This document shows positions 37,961 to 50,290 of a stretch of 64,000 bases of DNA, in pieces (position 1 is the stretch's first letter; every line of letters begins with the position of its first letter). The position numbers and the translations under genes are program-made. The notes under the pieces were generated by a model. That model searched no databases, was not told where the DNA came from, and saw only the letters and a list, made by a program, of their open reading frames with translations. Source of the DNA: Flaccisagitta enflata (lineage: Eukaryota > Chaetognatha > Sagittoidea > Aphragmophora); contig OZ231126.1 in NCBI GenBank assembly GCA_965153355.1, positions 47,678,001 through 47,742,000 on the forward strand, in the 5' to 3' direction.

Positions 37961-38145
37961 AAGGAAGGAAGGAAGGAAGGAAGGAAGGAAGGAAGGAAGG
38001 AAGGGAGGGAGGGAGGGAGGAAGGAAGAAAGGAAGGAAGGGAGGAGGGGGAATGAAGGGAGGAGAGGAAAAAAGAAAAGAAAGGAATGAAGGGAACAAGT
38101 AGAAGTAGAAGTAATGTAAGGTGGGAAGAAAGGAAGGAAGGAAGG
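37961..38145 (+). repeat. (GGAA)n-type purine repeat
   Basis: AAGG tetranucleotides with GGGA variants, then irregular purine-rich sequence. Confidence 0.9.
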
Positions 38146-38444
38146 ATTATGTATGTAAAATGGAGCACACGACTGTTGGCCCATTGGGCTTGCTTTTTAT
38201 TTCCCATGCACATTGTGGGGAGGGAATTGACACAACGAAAACTTTTTTAATCTAAAATATTGGTAGAGATTTGATAACGATGAATCTGAGGCTAATGAGG
38301 CTATAGACACGACCAGATCAACATCAAAGACAGATTTATCAATGACAGCGTGATGATCAACTGAATATACCTATTTAGATTTCCTTTTCTCATCTTCGAA
38401 ACATGGGAAGCGCTGATGATAGCAAATATGATGGCGTAACCCGG

Positions 38445-38673
<229 letters not shown>

Positions 38674-38689
38674 AGAAAAGAAGGAATGA

Positions 38690-38835
38690 GATTTAGTTGG
38701 AGTTGGCGATTCCGTTGTGTTTTCCCTTTGGCCAACCTCATTTTCCTTTGGCTCATGAGTCTCTCCTGACTCGGCCTCCAATCGCCGTCGGCTCTGCCCT
38801 CCGGCCAGCACAACTTTTTCAGAACCATCAGACAC
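38690..38835 (-). CDS. Weak candidate exon, acidic peptide
   Basis: A minus-strand frame from an ATG at 38835 encodes about 48 hydrophilic residues rich in Glu, Ser and Thr before entering a (CT)n tract. No family was recognised. A GAG/GTTGGC donor is possible. It could be a real 5' exon or chance. Confidence 0.15.
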
Positions 38836-39000
38836 ATTAGGCTGGAAAATTCTTGGATTGAAGTTTCATCTAAATCAGACTCTCTTGTAAGCCATCAGTA
38901 ACGTTAGGATCGAAAATTCTTGGATTAAAGCTTCATCTAACGCTGACTCTCTTGCAAGCGCTTGTTTTCTTTAGCCATCTATTGCATTAGATGGAAACTT
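38825..39000 (+). repeat. Degenerate tandem repeat with a period of about 77 bp
   Basis: Two to three copies marked by AAAATTCTTGGATT, followed by TTCATCTAA and GACTCTCTTG. Confidence 0.75.
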
Positions 39001-40340
39001 CTAGGATAGGAGCTTTATCAAATACTTTCTACATCCATCAGTCAAAAGAGATGGAATTTTCTAGTATTGGAGGTCAATCTAATGCTGATCCTTTTTTTTC
39101 CCCAGTCATCTTTTATGCATGTTGGAGGACAGTTTTTCAAGACAGCCACACAGTGTGTTCTGTATATTTGCTCTCTCACAGAAATCTTGAGTTTAATTCG
39201 ACCAATGAGTAAATAAGATTTCACGACCCATGCTCACACACATGCTCATCCCACAGTGATATCTTCTAACTGCCCTTTGGAAATATTCCCTCCCCCTCCT
39301 CCACGCCCTCGATTGTGCGTCTGTCTCATTTTAAATTCCAAGAGATACATTCATGTGCTATAAAGCCTTATTGAAATTGAATTGAACTTTCAAGCCATAT
39401 TACCAATTGCATTTCCATCTCCCGATCACGATTCTTCGTTTTCAAATGTGTCTTACAATGATTCTGCTCTGATTCTGTTACGACGTCGCTCTGTCCTGAA
39501 ACTCCTGAGACAGATTCCTACCTGCCTAGACAGTACAGTAGACCCCTTCCTCAACGCCCCCACGCCAATTCCATCGCCAAACCTCGTCATCGACCCTCCC
39601 CTTCAACCTGTGTCCTCCTCCTCCTCACGCTCCTGCTCCATCTCCTCCTCACTTCCCCCTCCTCCTCCTCCTCCTCGGTCCTCCTCTCTTCCTTGCGAGT
39701 TGCGTCATTGCCTTCGCGCTTCGCCTCAGACTTGAACTTGTTCCGCGATTTCTCATCGTCGTTGAAAACTTCTGCCTCCTTCGGAACAAGTACATCTGTT
39801 TTTCATCGGTGGTTTACCGCTTAAACTGTAGAAGAAGAAAAAAAATTGGTTAAGAAGACTGTGCTCTCTAATATCGAAGTTTGGGGGCCATAAGTTCCGT
39901 GATTAAAACCTCTCTGATCTGAGTGATCTCATCTATATCTAGCAACGTCTCCGCGCAACTGACGCAAACGTCACGTGTCGAACCTTTTCGGTTTAACAAG
40001 GTAAGTCCAGTTGTATCCATTTCGGGGTATTTCAGACGACTTTTTCAGTTTGTGACCGACCGACAGACTGACGGGCCGAAAAGTGGCTTAGAGAAACACG
40101 TGTCTACGACCAAAATGATGATAGAGGAGTAGTGGGTACTATGATTTCTTTCTCGAACCCGCTACATCTGTCGTTCCATTTGTCGGTCGGCCCGCCCATC
40201 AATCGAAAACATTTTACTTTTTCTTTTTGCGTTGATGGGGGGCTTTAGTATCATTGTCCCTGCCAAATTGCTTGATTACTCATTGATTAGCCCACACTAT
40301 GAGCACCCCGTAGTACATTCATCATCCAATTTACAAAAAT
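39001..40340. other. Intergenic, no gene recognised
   Basis: A 117-codon frame at 39382-39735 is rich in Ser and Pro because of a CTC-rich tract and has no recognisable domain. Near 40050 there is a GACCGACCGACAGACTGACG tract of the hairpin family. Confidence 0.4.
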
Positions 40341-40790
40341 GGCCAATTGGGTCATATAATGGCTCAAAATGATGGTCTTGGATTAGAGAAACACATTTAT
40401 GGGAGAAAAAACCTCTTGAGCCCCCTCTAAGGGCCCTTTAAGGGCCCTTAATGAGTAAAAAAAGAGCAGAAAACGGATTCCCTCAATTATACCATGAAAA
40501 ACCCTACAATAAATGACCAATTGGGTCATATAATGGCTCAAAATGATGGTCATGGACTAGAGAAACACATTTTTGGGAGAAAAAACCTCTTGGGCCCCCT
40601 CTAAGGGCCCTTTAAGTGCCCTTAATGAGTCAAAAATGGGCATAGAATGGATTCCCTCAATTATACCATGAAAAACACTACACAAAATGGCCAATTGGGC
40701 CATATAATGGATCAAAATGATGGTCATAGACTAGAGAAACACATTTCTGGGAGAAAAAACCTCTTGAGGCCCCCTCTAAAGTTGCAAAAA
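40341..40790 (+). repeat. Tandem repeat with 174-bp period, about 2.6 copies
   Basis: Copies start at 40341, 40515 and 40689, each with CCAATTGGGTCATATAATGG (or one change), GAGAAACACATTT and CTAAGGGCCCTTTAA. It is followed by a GCGAAAATTGCGAAAAT short repeat. Confidence 0.9.
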
Positions 40791-41434
40791 CCGCGGAAAA
40801 TTGCGAAAATTGCGAAAATCGCGAAAATCGCGTTTTTTTTCCTCGAAAAAGTAATTTCTTTTTTGAATATCTCCTAATATGTTCAGATATGTGCCCTAAT
40901 TTTTTTACCAGATGCTCATTAGGTTGTTGGGATTAGGTGGAGACCTTCAAAACAGGTGGCAAGGTGGTGGCCTGGGGGTTTTTTTAAGCATTTTGGGCTC
41001 GGGGTCACCCTTCGCCGTAGTACATTCTTTGTTAGCATGCCAACTTTGGAACCTCATAGCGCGGCCAAAAATCAATGAAATTCAAAAATAAAAGTACCTA
41101 CATATCCCTTAAGTCATGTATTTTCTGCAGGAAAAATCTCAGCCAAATCTAAGACATTGAGATTTTTGACCCATGACACCTGACCACCCCCAAAATGGCC
41201 GATTTACATAGGGGGAGGGTACTTCCCGACGACCCAAATGGCTGAAATTTTGGCTGAGAGGTTTTTTGGACTAAACTAGTTAACTGATAAAGAAAAATGG
41301 ACCAAAATGTCATTTTTCTGGAAAATGCCCTTTAATTTTTAAGATGGATGCGACCTGCTCCCTGTGGCCCATTCCATCATTACCCCAGCCCGCCTGTAAG
41401 CGACTTGGAATTGGATAGCCGAATATTCAGTCTT
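40791..41434. other. Intergenic, nothing recognised
   Basis: AT-rich, without frames or clear repeats. Confidence 0.4.
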
Positions 41435-41663
41435 TTTTAGTTGCGGACACGCAACTCTATAAGAGGCTTTGTCCGTCCGTCCGTTGGTCCGTTGGTCCGT
41501 TGGAAGCGGTCATCGAGTTGAATAGTGGAGAAATGAGCGTTTTAGATACTTTTAGTGTACGTTTGTGTGTTGGCGGTGGGTTAGGGTGTGGATGGGGAGT
41601 TGGATGCCCCTGCCCACCCGTCCGCAACGATATTGTGACCCCGCGTCACTTGTTAGACGCTGG
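41435..41663 (-). mobile_element. Hairpin-ended short element, head type B
   Basis: In minus orientation it starts AACAAGTGACGCGGGGTCAC and carries a GTTGCGGACGGGTGGGCAGG box. It ends in AGTTGCG-TGTC-CGCAACT followed by AAAAAA (41439-41456 on the plus strand). Confidence 0.82.
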
Positions 41664-41749
41664 TAGCCTGGTTCACGACTCAACAAGTGGTCGACCGTTG
41701 GTTCGTCGATCCTAAGGTTTGTCCACCTATGACACTTGAGACTTGAGGC

Positions 41750-41812
41750 AAGAAAGGCCGGGTACACGGCTATCCTAGTCGCGTGCAGGTGGGCAGGGGT
41801 AGTGACAAAAAT
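41750..41812 (+). mobile_element. Head fragment of the hairpin-ended family
   Basis: AAGGCCGGGTACACGGCTAT, followed by AGTCGCGTGCAGGTGGGCAG. No tail hairpin follows nearby. Confidence 0.6.
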
Positions 41813-41999
41813 GTAGAATAAGCATTTGGTCAGGGGTTATTTGCGAAAATCGCCCAAAAACCCCTGTATATTGAGCATCTTGTCAGAATGGACATACTAT
41901 AAGTCTCATAATGACGATATGGTTCAAGTGCAAAAAGTGTCAAAAACATATTGGATCAAGATGCATTTTAGCCCGATCATAAGAGAAACAATTGATTAA

Positions 42000-42249
42000 G
42001 GGCGTGTTTCTAGTAAGCGCCAAAAACGCGTTTGTTTCCGTGAAACGCGATAACAGCATGAACACATATTCAAGACTTTCAACTGTCCTACGAGGGAGTG
42101 AGCGAAGTGAGAGAGCGAGCCCGTGAACAGAGCGAGCGAGCGGAGCGCTGCGAAGCGAGTGAGCGGAGTAAGCGGTGCGAGCGAACGAACGTAGCGAGCG
42201 ACCAAGTGGCCCTTTCAAAACGCGATCGTCTTTGACTAGAAACGCCCCC
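42000..42249. mobile_element. Short element with TAA target site, Harbinger-like, carrying GAGCGAGCG repeats
   Basis: The left end GGGCGTGTTTCTAGT and the right end complement GGGGGCGTTTCTAGTC are bordered by TAA on both sides (41997-41999, 42250-42252). A 3-bp TAA/TTA duplication is typical of PIF/Harbinger elements. The interior is a degenerate GAGCGAGCGNAGCG tract. Confidence 0.65.
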
Positions 42250-42390
42250 TAAGTGGATTAGATTAAATATGAAGCAAATCGCCCACATAGTACAAGATGA
42301 AGATTGCACTGCATTATGCAAATGATATTTCTGTGCATAAGTCGAAAGTCAGAGGAAAATGAAATGTCAGTGTTTGGTCAGTGTATTTTT

Positions 42391-42465
42391 AGTTGCGTGC
42401 ACGCGTCTCTACACCTTGCTCTGTCGGTCGGTCGGTCCGTCTGTCGGTCCGTCACATTTTTAAAT
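42391..42465 (-). mobile_element. Hairpin-ended family, end fragment
   Basis: AGTTGCGTGCACGCGTCT (imperfect stem), then CTTGCTCTGTCGGTCGGTCG. Confidence 0.6.
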
Positions 42466-43318
42466 TTTGGACTTTTTGGGTAGAATAAGCTGTTTCTAAA
42501 ATTAGATTTGTTTGTTCTAATGGGACTGAAACATCTATTGGAAAATTAAACGTTACAGGGAAGAGTTATGTTATGCTAAGCGGAAAAGATCATCATTAAG
42601 AGACATGCAAATGTGAAAAGTAAAGTTGAATTATTACTATTAGCTATTACATATTCAGTAGTCATTTCTCATGTAAACACAGGTGACTGACCAACCGACA
42701 GCCGGACCAACTGACAAACTTAGGGGCCCTAGCAGGGTATACATGTATATTGTATAGAGAACTTTGCGTGCACTCGACCAAAAAGAGGACAGAGTTCAAA
42801 GAAATATACAGTTAAACACATATGAATACGAAATCTTAAACAGCAAACTAACATATAAGATGTTGAAATGGGAAAAATAGCGAAAGCGAGTGAGAGAGAA
42901 AGAGAGATGCTGGAAGCGAAATATACATAGAAAGGTGCTGGAGGGAACAAAGGAGCGTTGGACGTGGAAATGCCCGAGGCGCAATATGATGTTTAGATCT
43001 AAGAAAAGGTTTCGTCCGCCTCGAGCGTTGGTTTCGATTTTGAATGAAGACCGCCTCCAGCGAAAAACCAGGATCTCCGCTTGATGATGATGATGATGAT
43101 GAAGGGGTTAGAAAGGGGCATAAGAGGGGGCGGGGGAAGGCATGGGAAGTGGGATCTGGTAATAAGCAGCGATGGAAGTAATAGAATATCTGCGCGTTTA
43201 TATTCAATGGGTATCATTCAAACTCATATAGTCGAACCTCGCTAGGGCACACCGCTTATAAGGCATAGCCGCTTATAAGGCAGTATATCGCTGTGGAACG
43301 TGCCTGAAAGAATCATCG
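42466..43318. other. Intergenic, nothing recognised
   Basis: No gene was recognised. A (GAT)n of about five triplets lies at 43083-43101. Confidence 0.4.
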
Positions 43319-43326
43319 GTATACAG

Positions 43327-43664
43327 TAGGGGTGGGGGAAATGCACTTTAGTCAACAGATCAAGTTGCAGATGAAGGAAATGTCATAATATGATAAGAAT
43401 AGATAGTATGCCAAGTTTCAGGGCCTTTGGAACAGTTTCAGCCTAGCCCTCCACCCCCCTGATTTACCATAGAAAATGTATAGGAATGATTTTGGCCTCA
43501 AAAGTTTCCTATCTTTTATAATGGGGCAGGAGGGGGGTGGAGGGCTAGGCTAAAACTGTTCCAAAGGCCCTGAAACTTGGCATACTATCTATTCTTATCT
43601 TATCATGACATTTCCTTCATCTGCAACTTGATCTGTTGACTAAAGTGCATTTCCCCCACCCCTA
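43327..43664. mobile_element. hAT-like foldback MITE, 338 bp, perfect 8-bp target-site duplication
   Basis: The ends start TAGGGGTGGGGGAAATGCAC and are nearly perfect inverted copies for about 140 bp each, leaving a loop of only about 50-60 bp. The flanking 8-mers are both GTATACAG (43319-43326 and 43665-43672). No coding capacity. Confidence 0.9.
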
Positions 43665-43672
43665 GTATACAG

Positions 43673-44277
43673 TCAAATTGCCGCCTCAGACTCAGGATAA
43701 CATTGCACAAATCAAAAAAAAGATTTTCAAATTTAGTCATTTCCACTGGTAGAAAAATCAGGGATAACCTTTGGCTGCGAAGCCACATGCTTTCTGATCA
43801 TGAAACACCACTTATAACCAATGGCAAAGCTCTTTGTTTCGGAGAAAGCTGTCTTTTATCTATCATCTTGAGTGAAGTGCTCAGACACAGGCAGACTGAC
43901 ATATCAAATGACAAAGTCTTTATGAAAGAATCTTAACTTTAAGATTAATCAAGTTACTTTGAACACTTTTTAGGCTTCTGATGATCCCAAAACCCACATT
44001 TTTCCCGATTATTACATGTAACTGATCGATGACATATGCAGACCCTAAAGACCACTGATGATAACAACGGTCACCTAATTTTGCAAAAGAAAAAAAATGA
44101 AAGAGGAAATAAAAACTCAAACATAAAATACGGTCTTTTCACCGAGATGGCAGTATCGGTCAAGTTCAGAAATTAACTGGCCAATGGACAATTCGAGAGG
44201 TCGGCTTCTTGTCGAAGGAGATAATCATAAAATCTGATGCAACTTTGCAAATTTAGATCGATGACAGCTCGCTTACA

Positions 44278-44278
<1 letters not shown>
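43673..44278. other. Intergenic, nothing recognised
   Basis: No gene or repeat was recognised. Confidence 0.4.

Positions 44279-44327
<49 letters not shown>
44279..44327 (+). repeat. (GA)n microsatellite
   Basis: About 24 GA units. Confidence 0.96.
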
Positions 44328-44337
<10 letters not shown>

Positions 44338-44754
44338 GACAGACTAAAAATGGCGTCGAAAAGGATTTGTCAAGAGAAACAATTGGCCAAATTGACAGTT
44401 CATTGAAACAAAAACAGTCCATAAACACAGTTGTCCCAGTTCAATAAAACAAATTACACAACCAGATACCAAAAATGAAGACGGCGACAACAAAAAAAAA
44501 ATGATGACGGCAACAACATTAAAAACGAAAACAACAACAGCAACAACAAGCCCGACCGGGCAACGATGCGTCCGGGCTGTGTCTCTGCGTGTATTGACTA
44601 TTGAACATGTGACATATATGGAGAGACACATGGACAAACAGGCAGATGAAACGACTAGAGTAGTAAATAAGGCTCTCAAAACATGTTTGTCGATCATTTG
44701 AGTCAGTACAGGATCTCATCGTGGTCAAAAACAGCCGAGAAACGCGGTTTTTGC

Positions 44755-44843
44755 AGTTGCGTAACGGACGGACATACGGACGGACGGACCGACGAACGGA
44801 CAGACCCTCTTACAGTTATGCGTTCCTGACGAACGCATCTAAA
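44755..44843 (+). mobile_element. Hairpin-ended family, end fragment with ATGCGTTC stem
   Basis: GACGGACGGACCGACGAACG, then a hairpin ATGCGTTC-CTGAC-GAACGCAT (44818-44838) followed by CTAAAAA. The eight-base stem differs from other copies on both arms. Confidence 0.7.
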
Positions 44844-44888
44844 AACAACAGCAACCGTGATTTTGACGTAGCAACAACGAGGACGTTT

Positions 44889-45047
44889 TTAGTCGCGGAC
44901 AAGCGACTCTATAAGAGGCTTTGTCCGTCCGTCCGTTGGTCGGTCGGTCGGTCCGTTGGTGAGCACGAGTCGAAAAGTGGAAAAAACAGCGTTTCCGCCC
45001 CTGCCCACCCGTCCGCGACTGGTATTGGCCGTGTATCCGGCCTTGTT
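44889..45047 (-). mobile_element. Hairpin-ended short element, head type A, well preserved
   Basis: In minus orientation it starts AACAAGGCCGGATACACGGC and carries the box AGTCGCGGACGGGTGGGCAG. It then has CGACC tetranucleotides, the tail AGTCGC/GCGACT (44891-44908 on plus) and TAAAAA. The box AGTCGCGGAC is the exact complement of the last arm GTCCGCGACT. Confidence 0.85.
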
Positions 45048-45114
45048 ATGTTGAAGACTACTCCGAGTCGTCATTGACAGAACGAAGTCCTTGGAGCAGC
45101 CTCGAGCCGTTCCA

Positions 45115-45175
45115 TGAGTTGAATCTCGGCCTTGGGCGGAGGCAAAGCCAAGAATGGGTTTACTGAACAACGCTT
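45115..45175 (-). CDS. Weak candidate terminal exon
   Basis: On the minus strand an acceptor-like GTTGTTCAG precedes a short frame ending KAEIQLMERLEAAP and a few more residues before a stop. It could be the last exon of an unrecognised gene or chance. No partner exon was identified. Confidence 0.12.
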
Positions 45176-45660
45176 TCAGCCGACAGCGTCCAACGCAACA
45201 AACGAAGACGACGATGAAGATGAAAATAAGGACAACGATGATGACGAGGACACCGACGATGACAATGACGAACAAGGCTGGAAACACGGCTACCGAAGTC
45301 GCGTGCGGGTGGGCAGCGGCTAACTTGGGGCAGGAGCAGTGTCGTAAAAGACGCCCAAAAACGCAAAAAAAAAAAACCTACGAAGACCGACGGACCGACC
45401 CACATAGCAAGGCGACTAAAAACACAGAAGACGAAAACAATGTCAACGACGACAGTAACGACAGTAACGCCAATGATTAAAACTACGACAACGACTATGA
45501 CTAAAACAAGAACAACGATAATGACCAAAACAGTGACAATGGCTATGATGACATTGATGCTGACGAGGAAAAAAACGACAAAGACGATGACGACGTTGAC
45601 GGAAACAACAACGACGGCCATGACGAAAACAACAACGATAACGACAATCTCATGCGCCCT
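45176..45660 (+). repeat. Degenerate GAC/AAC-rich tract, with a hairpin-family copy inside
   Basis: Loose GACGACGATGAC and ACAACGAC words give long frames on both strands, including a hydrophobic one on the minus strand. A hairpin-family head at 45273-45340 (AAGGCTGGAAACACGGCTAC, then AGTCGCGTGCGGGTGGGCAG) lies within, with GACCGACGGACCGACC at about 45386. Confidence 0.7.
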
Positions 45661-45849
45661 CAGCAAAGAATCGCCTCGCCCCTGCTCTTGGCTACTCAGT
45701 ACTCATTTCAACGTTTCTCTCTTTGTTTTCTCCATTGGACCAACTATCTCACCAGAAGAGTCAGACATACATTCAAACACACACACACAAGCTGAATTAA
45801 AAACTTCGAAATGTCGAAAATGTAATCATTTTGTATTGTATCAAATATT

Positions 45850-45955
<106 letters not shown>

Positions 45956-46092
45956 CATGCGTACATGTACTGAATGAATTTAATTTATGACTGACTAAAT
46001 GAAATTATTTATTATTGTAAATATTTACCATATTTACCGTCCAAGTACTAATTCTTTGTAATTGTGTACGATTATGTGATCCTAATGGACAT

Positions 46093-46117
46093 TAAATCAA
46101 TCAATCAATCAATCAAT
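46093..46117 (+). repeat. (AATC)n short repeat
   Basis: About six AATC units followed by a short CT run. Confidence 0.85.
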
Positions 46118-47581
<1,464 letters not shown>

Positions 47582-47728
47582 AACAAGGCCGGATACACGA
47601 TCAATACCAGTTGCGGACGGGTGGGCAGGGGCGGAAATGCGCGTTTTCACACATTTCGACTAGTGTTCACGGACGGACGTACGGACCAACGGAAAGGGCT
47701 CTTATAGAGTTGCGTGTCCGCAATAAAA
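47582..47728 (+). mobile_element. Hairpin-ended short element, compact type A copy
   Basis: AACAAGGCCGGATACACG head, AGTTGCGGACGGGTGGGCAG box (47610), GACGGACGTACGGACC tract and tail TTGCG-TGTC-CGCAA (47710-47723), then TAAAAAA. 147 bp; a good reference copy. The box AGTTGCGGAC pairs with the final arm GTCCGCAA. Confidence 0.85.
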
Positions 47729-48676
47729 AATGGGTACACATACATGCAGTTTTATAGAAGAAAGCCTGAATTTTCGAGCATTTTGGCATACCCATGAAAG
47801 TTGAAACAACATTGCCCTTATAAAAGGAGGCCAGAATTCTCCAATATACAAAGGATGAAAGCCTTGCAAGCTTTCAATGGTGTTTACTCTGGATTGCTCA
47901 CAACTATCCTTTACTACTGACAAGCAAAAAGCTTACCTGACATAATACATAATTCACGCTCGAAAATTCGTCACCATACATACGATGTCTCAATAGTCGA
48001 ATACATCTTACATGTCTGATGAAATTCATTAGGGGTGTTTAATTAACATTGGTTTAACTAGTCAACTTTTGCGGGTGGGCAGGGGCTATAAGGGTCATTG
48101 GGCAGAAAGAGTGACACTAACCGACGGCTCGTTACGACCGTGAAATGGGGTAAAGTAAGGTGTTCTCGCCCTCGTTCTGCTCTACGAATATTAGAGTGTA
48201 AAGCAGTTGGCCTGAAAAAACTATGGGTCGCCGACAGACCGACCAATGGACATAATCATTGTAAGAATAGAAAGCCGCCATGTTCGCCAAAATCATTTGG
48301 CTTGCTTCGGCCAATGCCTCTATATTATGGGCTTTATGGCCAATGCTGAAGGCTAATTCGAGCATCGAGCATAAATCATGCATTCGTGTTAAAACAGAAA
48401 TGCATCAAATCATCGATGTCATTACTGTAACACGATCCACGCGTGGTTAGGTAACGCCACTAACAACAATGTCAAAGCATCCAAATTGACCACCCGAGTA
48501 AATTACCCCGAGGATCTTCATGGGCACGAGCACACCACCAAGCGGGCTCATCTGTCAGTCCGTTGTTCATTGAAATCTTCCCCCGCCCTTTTCGCCAAGA
48601 AGAGGAAGAAAGAGAGAAAGAAAAAAAAATGAAAAAAAGAATGAAAGATAGAAAGAAAGAACGAAAGAAGGAAGGA

Positions 48677-48712
<36 letters not shown>

Positions 48713-48846
48713 AAAAAGATTGAAAAAAAAAGAAAATGTAAAAAAAAATGAGTAAAGGATAAAATGAAGGATAGAGGGGAAAAAAAGAAAGAAAAAAGGT
48801 AAGAAAACAGATAACAAACAAGAAATTAAGTATAAAATAGTATCTT
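47729..48846. other. Intergenic; GGGTGGGCAGGGGC fragment at about 48071 and (AAAG)n at 48650-48718
   Basis: No gene was recognised. The AAAG tetranucleotide tract is interrupted and purine-rich on both sides. Confidence 0.5.
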
Positions 48847-49023
48847 AACAAGGCCCGAGTCGCGTGCAAGTGGGCAGGGGCAGTGGTGAAGTAGATCAGC
48901 TAGGCAGTTGGGCAGGAGCTGTAACCCCAAAACCGTAAACGCCGAAAAAGCAAAATGTTACCGACCGACAAACGGACCGACCGACGGACAGAGCAAGTTG
49001 TAGAATCGCGTGCACGCGACTAA
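48847..49023 (+). mobile_element. Hairpin-ended short element, AGTCGCGTGCA box type
   Basis: AACAAGGCCC head (shortened), AGTCGCGTGCAAGTGGGCAG box (48857), GACCGACCGACGGACAG tract and tail TCGCG-TGCA-CGCGA (49006-49019) ending CTAA. Here both box and tail carry TGCA where other copies carry GACA or TGTC. Confidence 0.82.
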
Positions 49024-49194
49024 TGATAAGGCATACAGTGGAGCACAGGTATAGCAAACTCGCTAATGAGGCAGCCCGCTCTAAAGAAATTGAACTTGCT
49101 GTCCCAGATGAGATGTTATTATCTCTACATAGGCATAAGGCAGCTTCAGTCCGTTTCGCGGTTTTAACAGAAACTTGACAAATAGATAGACGGA

Positions 49195-49440
49195 CATGAC
49201 AGAACATAATCAGGGTGTGCCGCTCGCTTCAAAGCGTCTCCACGGGTTGACGCACAAATAACTAAACCAAACGTAAAGCGAATGGCGACGCTGAGCGGAA
49301 TATCTCCCTCCGACAGCCTATTTTCCTCACATCCGCTAATAATCTCGGTCCCGGTCTTAATGAGATCAACCAATTGCTTTACCAACGGCTTCCATCTCCA
49401 CAACTTCCAGATTATAGAGCTTTTTGTAACAAGTCTTTAT
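49195..49440 (-). CDS. Weak candidate exon, unknown protein
   Basis: A minus-strand frame of about 80 codons encodes a helical segment (QLVDLIKTGTEII, then LSVAIRFTFGLVICAS) with ordinary composition in a repeat-rich region. No family was recognised and splice sites are unclear. Confidence 0.2.
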
Positions 49441-49500
49441 ATAAGTTATAAGTTTCATCATCTGAAAGAAGGGAGAAGAGAGAGAGAAAGGAGAGAGGAT

Positions 49501-49502
<2 letters not shown>

Positions 49503-49542
<40 letters not shown>
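49503..49542 (+). repeat. (GA)n microsatellite
   Basis: About 20 GA units. Confidence 0.95.
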
Positions 49543-49547
<5 letters not shown>

Positions 49548-49833
49548 GGGTGGGAACCCCGACCGAGGCGAGGGATAACCCAATAAGCGCAAATGAGGAC
49601 GCCTTCAGGGGACATAAACAGTCCAGAAAGACAAAATCTAATTTGAGTATATACTGGCGAAAATTCCGCGTATCCCTGGCAACAATTAAAAACCTTTCTA
49701 ATTAAAAAGCCTTCAAGTAACTTCGCAAGAGTTGGCTTTATTTACCCCTTGGAATTGGATACCGAAATGCGGGTGATTTAGTTTTTAGATGCATCCTCCC
49801 ATCTCTAATATAAGAGGCTTAGTCCATCCGTCC

Positions 49834-49847
<14 letters not shown>

Positions 49848-49924
<77 letters not shown>
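49848..49924 (+). repeat. (CT)n microsatellite inside a hairpin-family remnant
   Basis: About 38 CT units. Upstream, GATGCATCCTCCCATCTCTA with CCATCCGTCCGTCTGTCTGT (49777-49845) resembles the AGATGCG-stem members of the hairpin family. Confidence 0.9.
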
Positions 49925-49928
<4 letters not shown>

Positions 49929-50070
49929 CAACTTTGTATGAAGATGGGAGTTGATTAAAATGTGAGGACGCATGTGTCGGTCGAATTCCGACCTGGTTTG
50001 ATGATTCTTCGCAACCCCAAGCGTATCCAGGTATATCCATTATCTAGATACCTCATTTATACAAGTCCAT

Positions 50071-50290
50071 AAAAATACTCCTTTTTCAATAGGATTGCAA
50101 AACTGAAAATGACAATTTTTTCATTTTTTTTATGCCATTTTTAAACGAATAAAGCTAGAAATACCAGATTGGAGCCAAATGAAAGATCTTTTTGAGATCT
50201 TCAAAATGGTTTAAGATTTTGTTTGATTATTATGAAATTTAATGTGATAAATTGTCATTTAAAAGTGCGGCTTTTTTTTTTATTCGCATA
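50071..50290 (+). repeat. Second copy of the 11140-11410 dispersed repeat
   Basis: Shared AACGAATAAAGCTAGAAATA and CCAGATTGG blocks, in the same orientation as the first copy. Confidence 0.75.

Noticed and set aside
39382-39735. 117-codon plus-strand frame rich in Ser and Pro
   Set aside because: Much of it is a CTC-rich tract; no domain, splice context or partner exon was found.
44889-45287. Hydrophobic minus-strand frame of 132 codons (a possible membrane segment)
   Set aside because: The hydrophobic stretch is the complement of a degenerate GAC/GATGAC tract, and the rest overlaps a hairpin-ended element.
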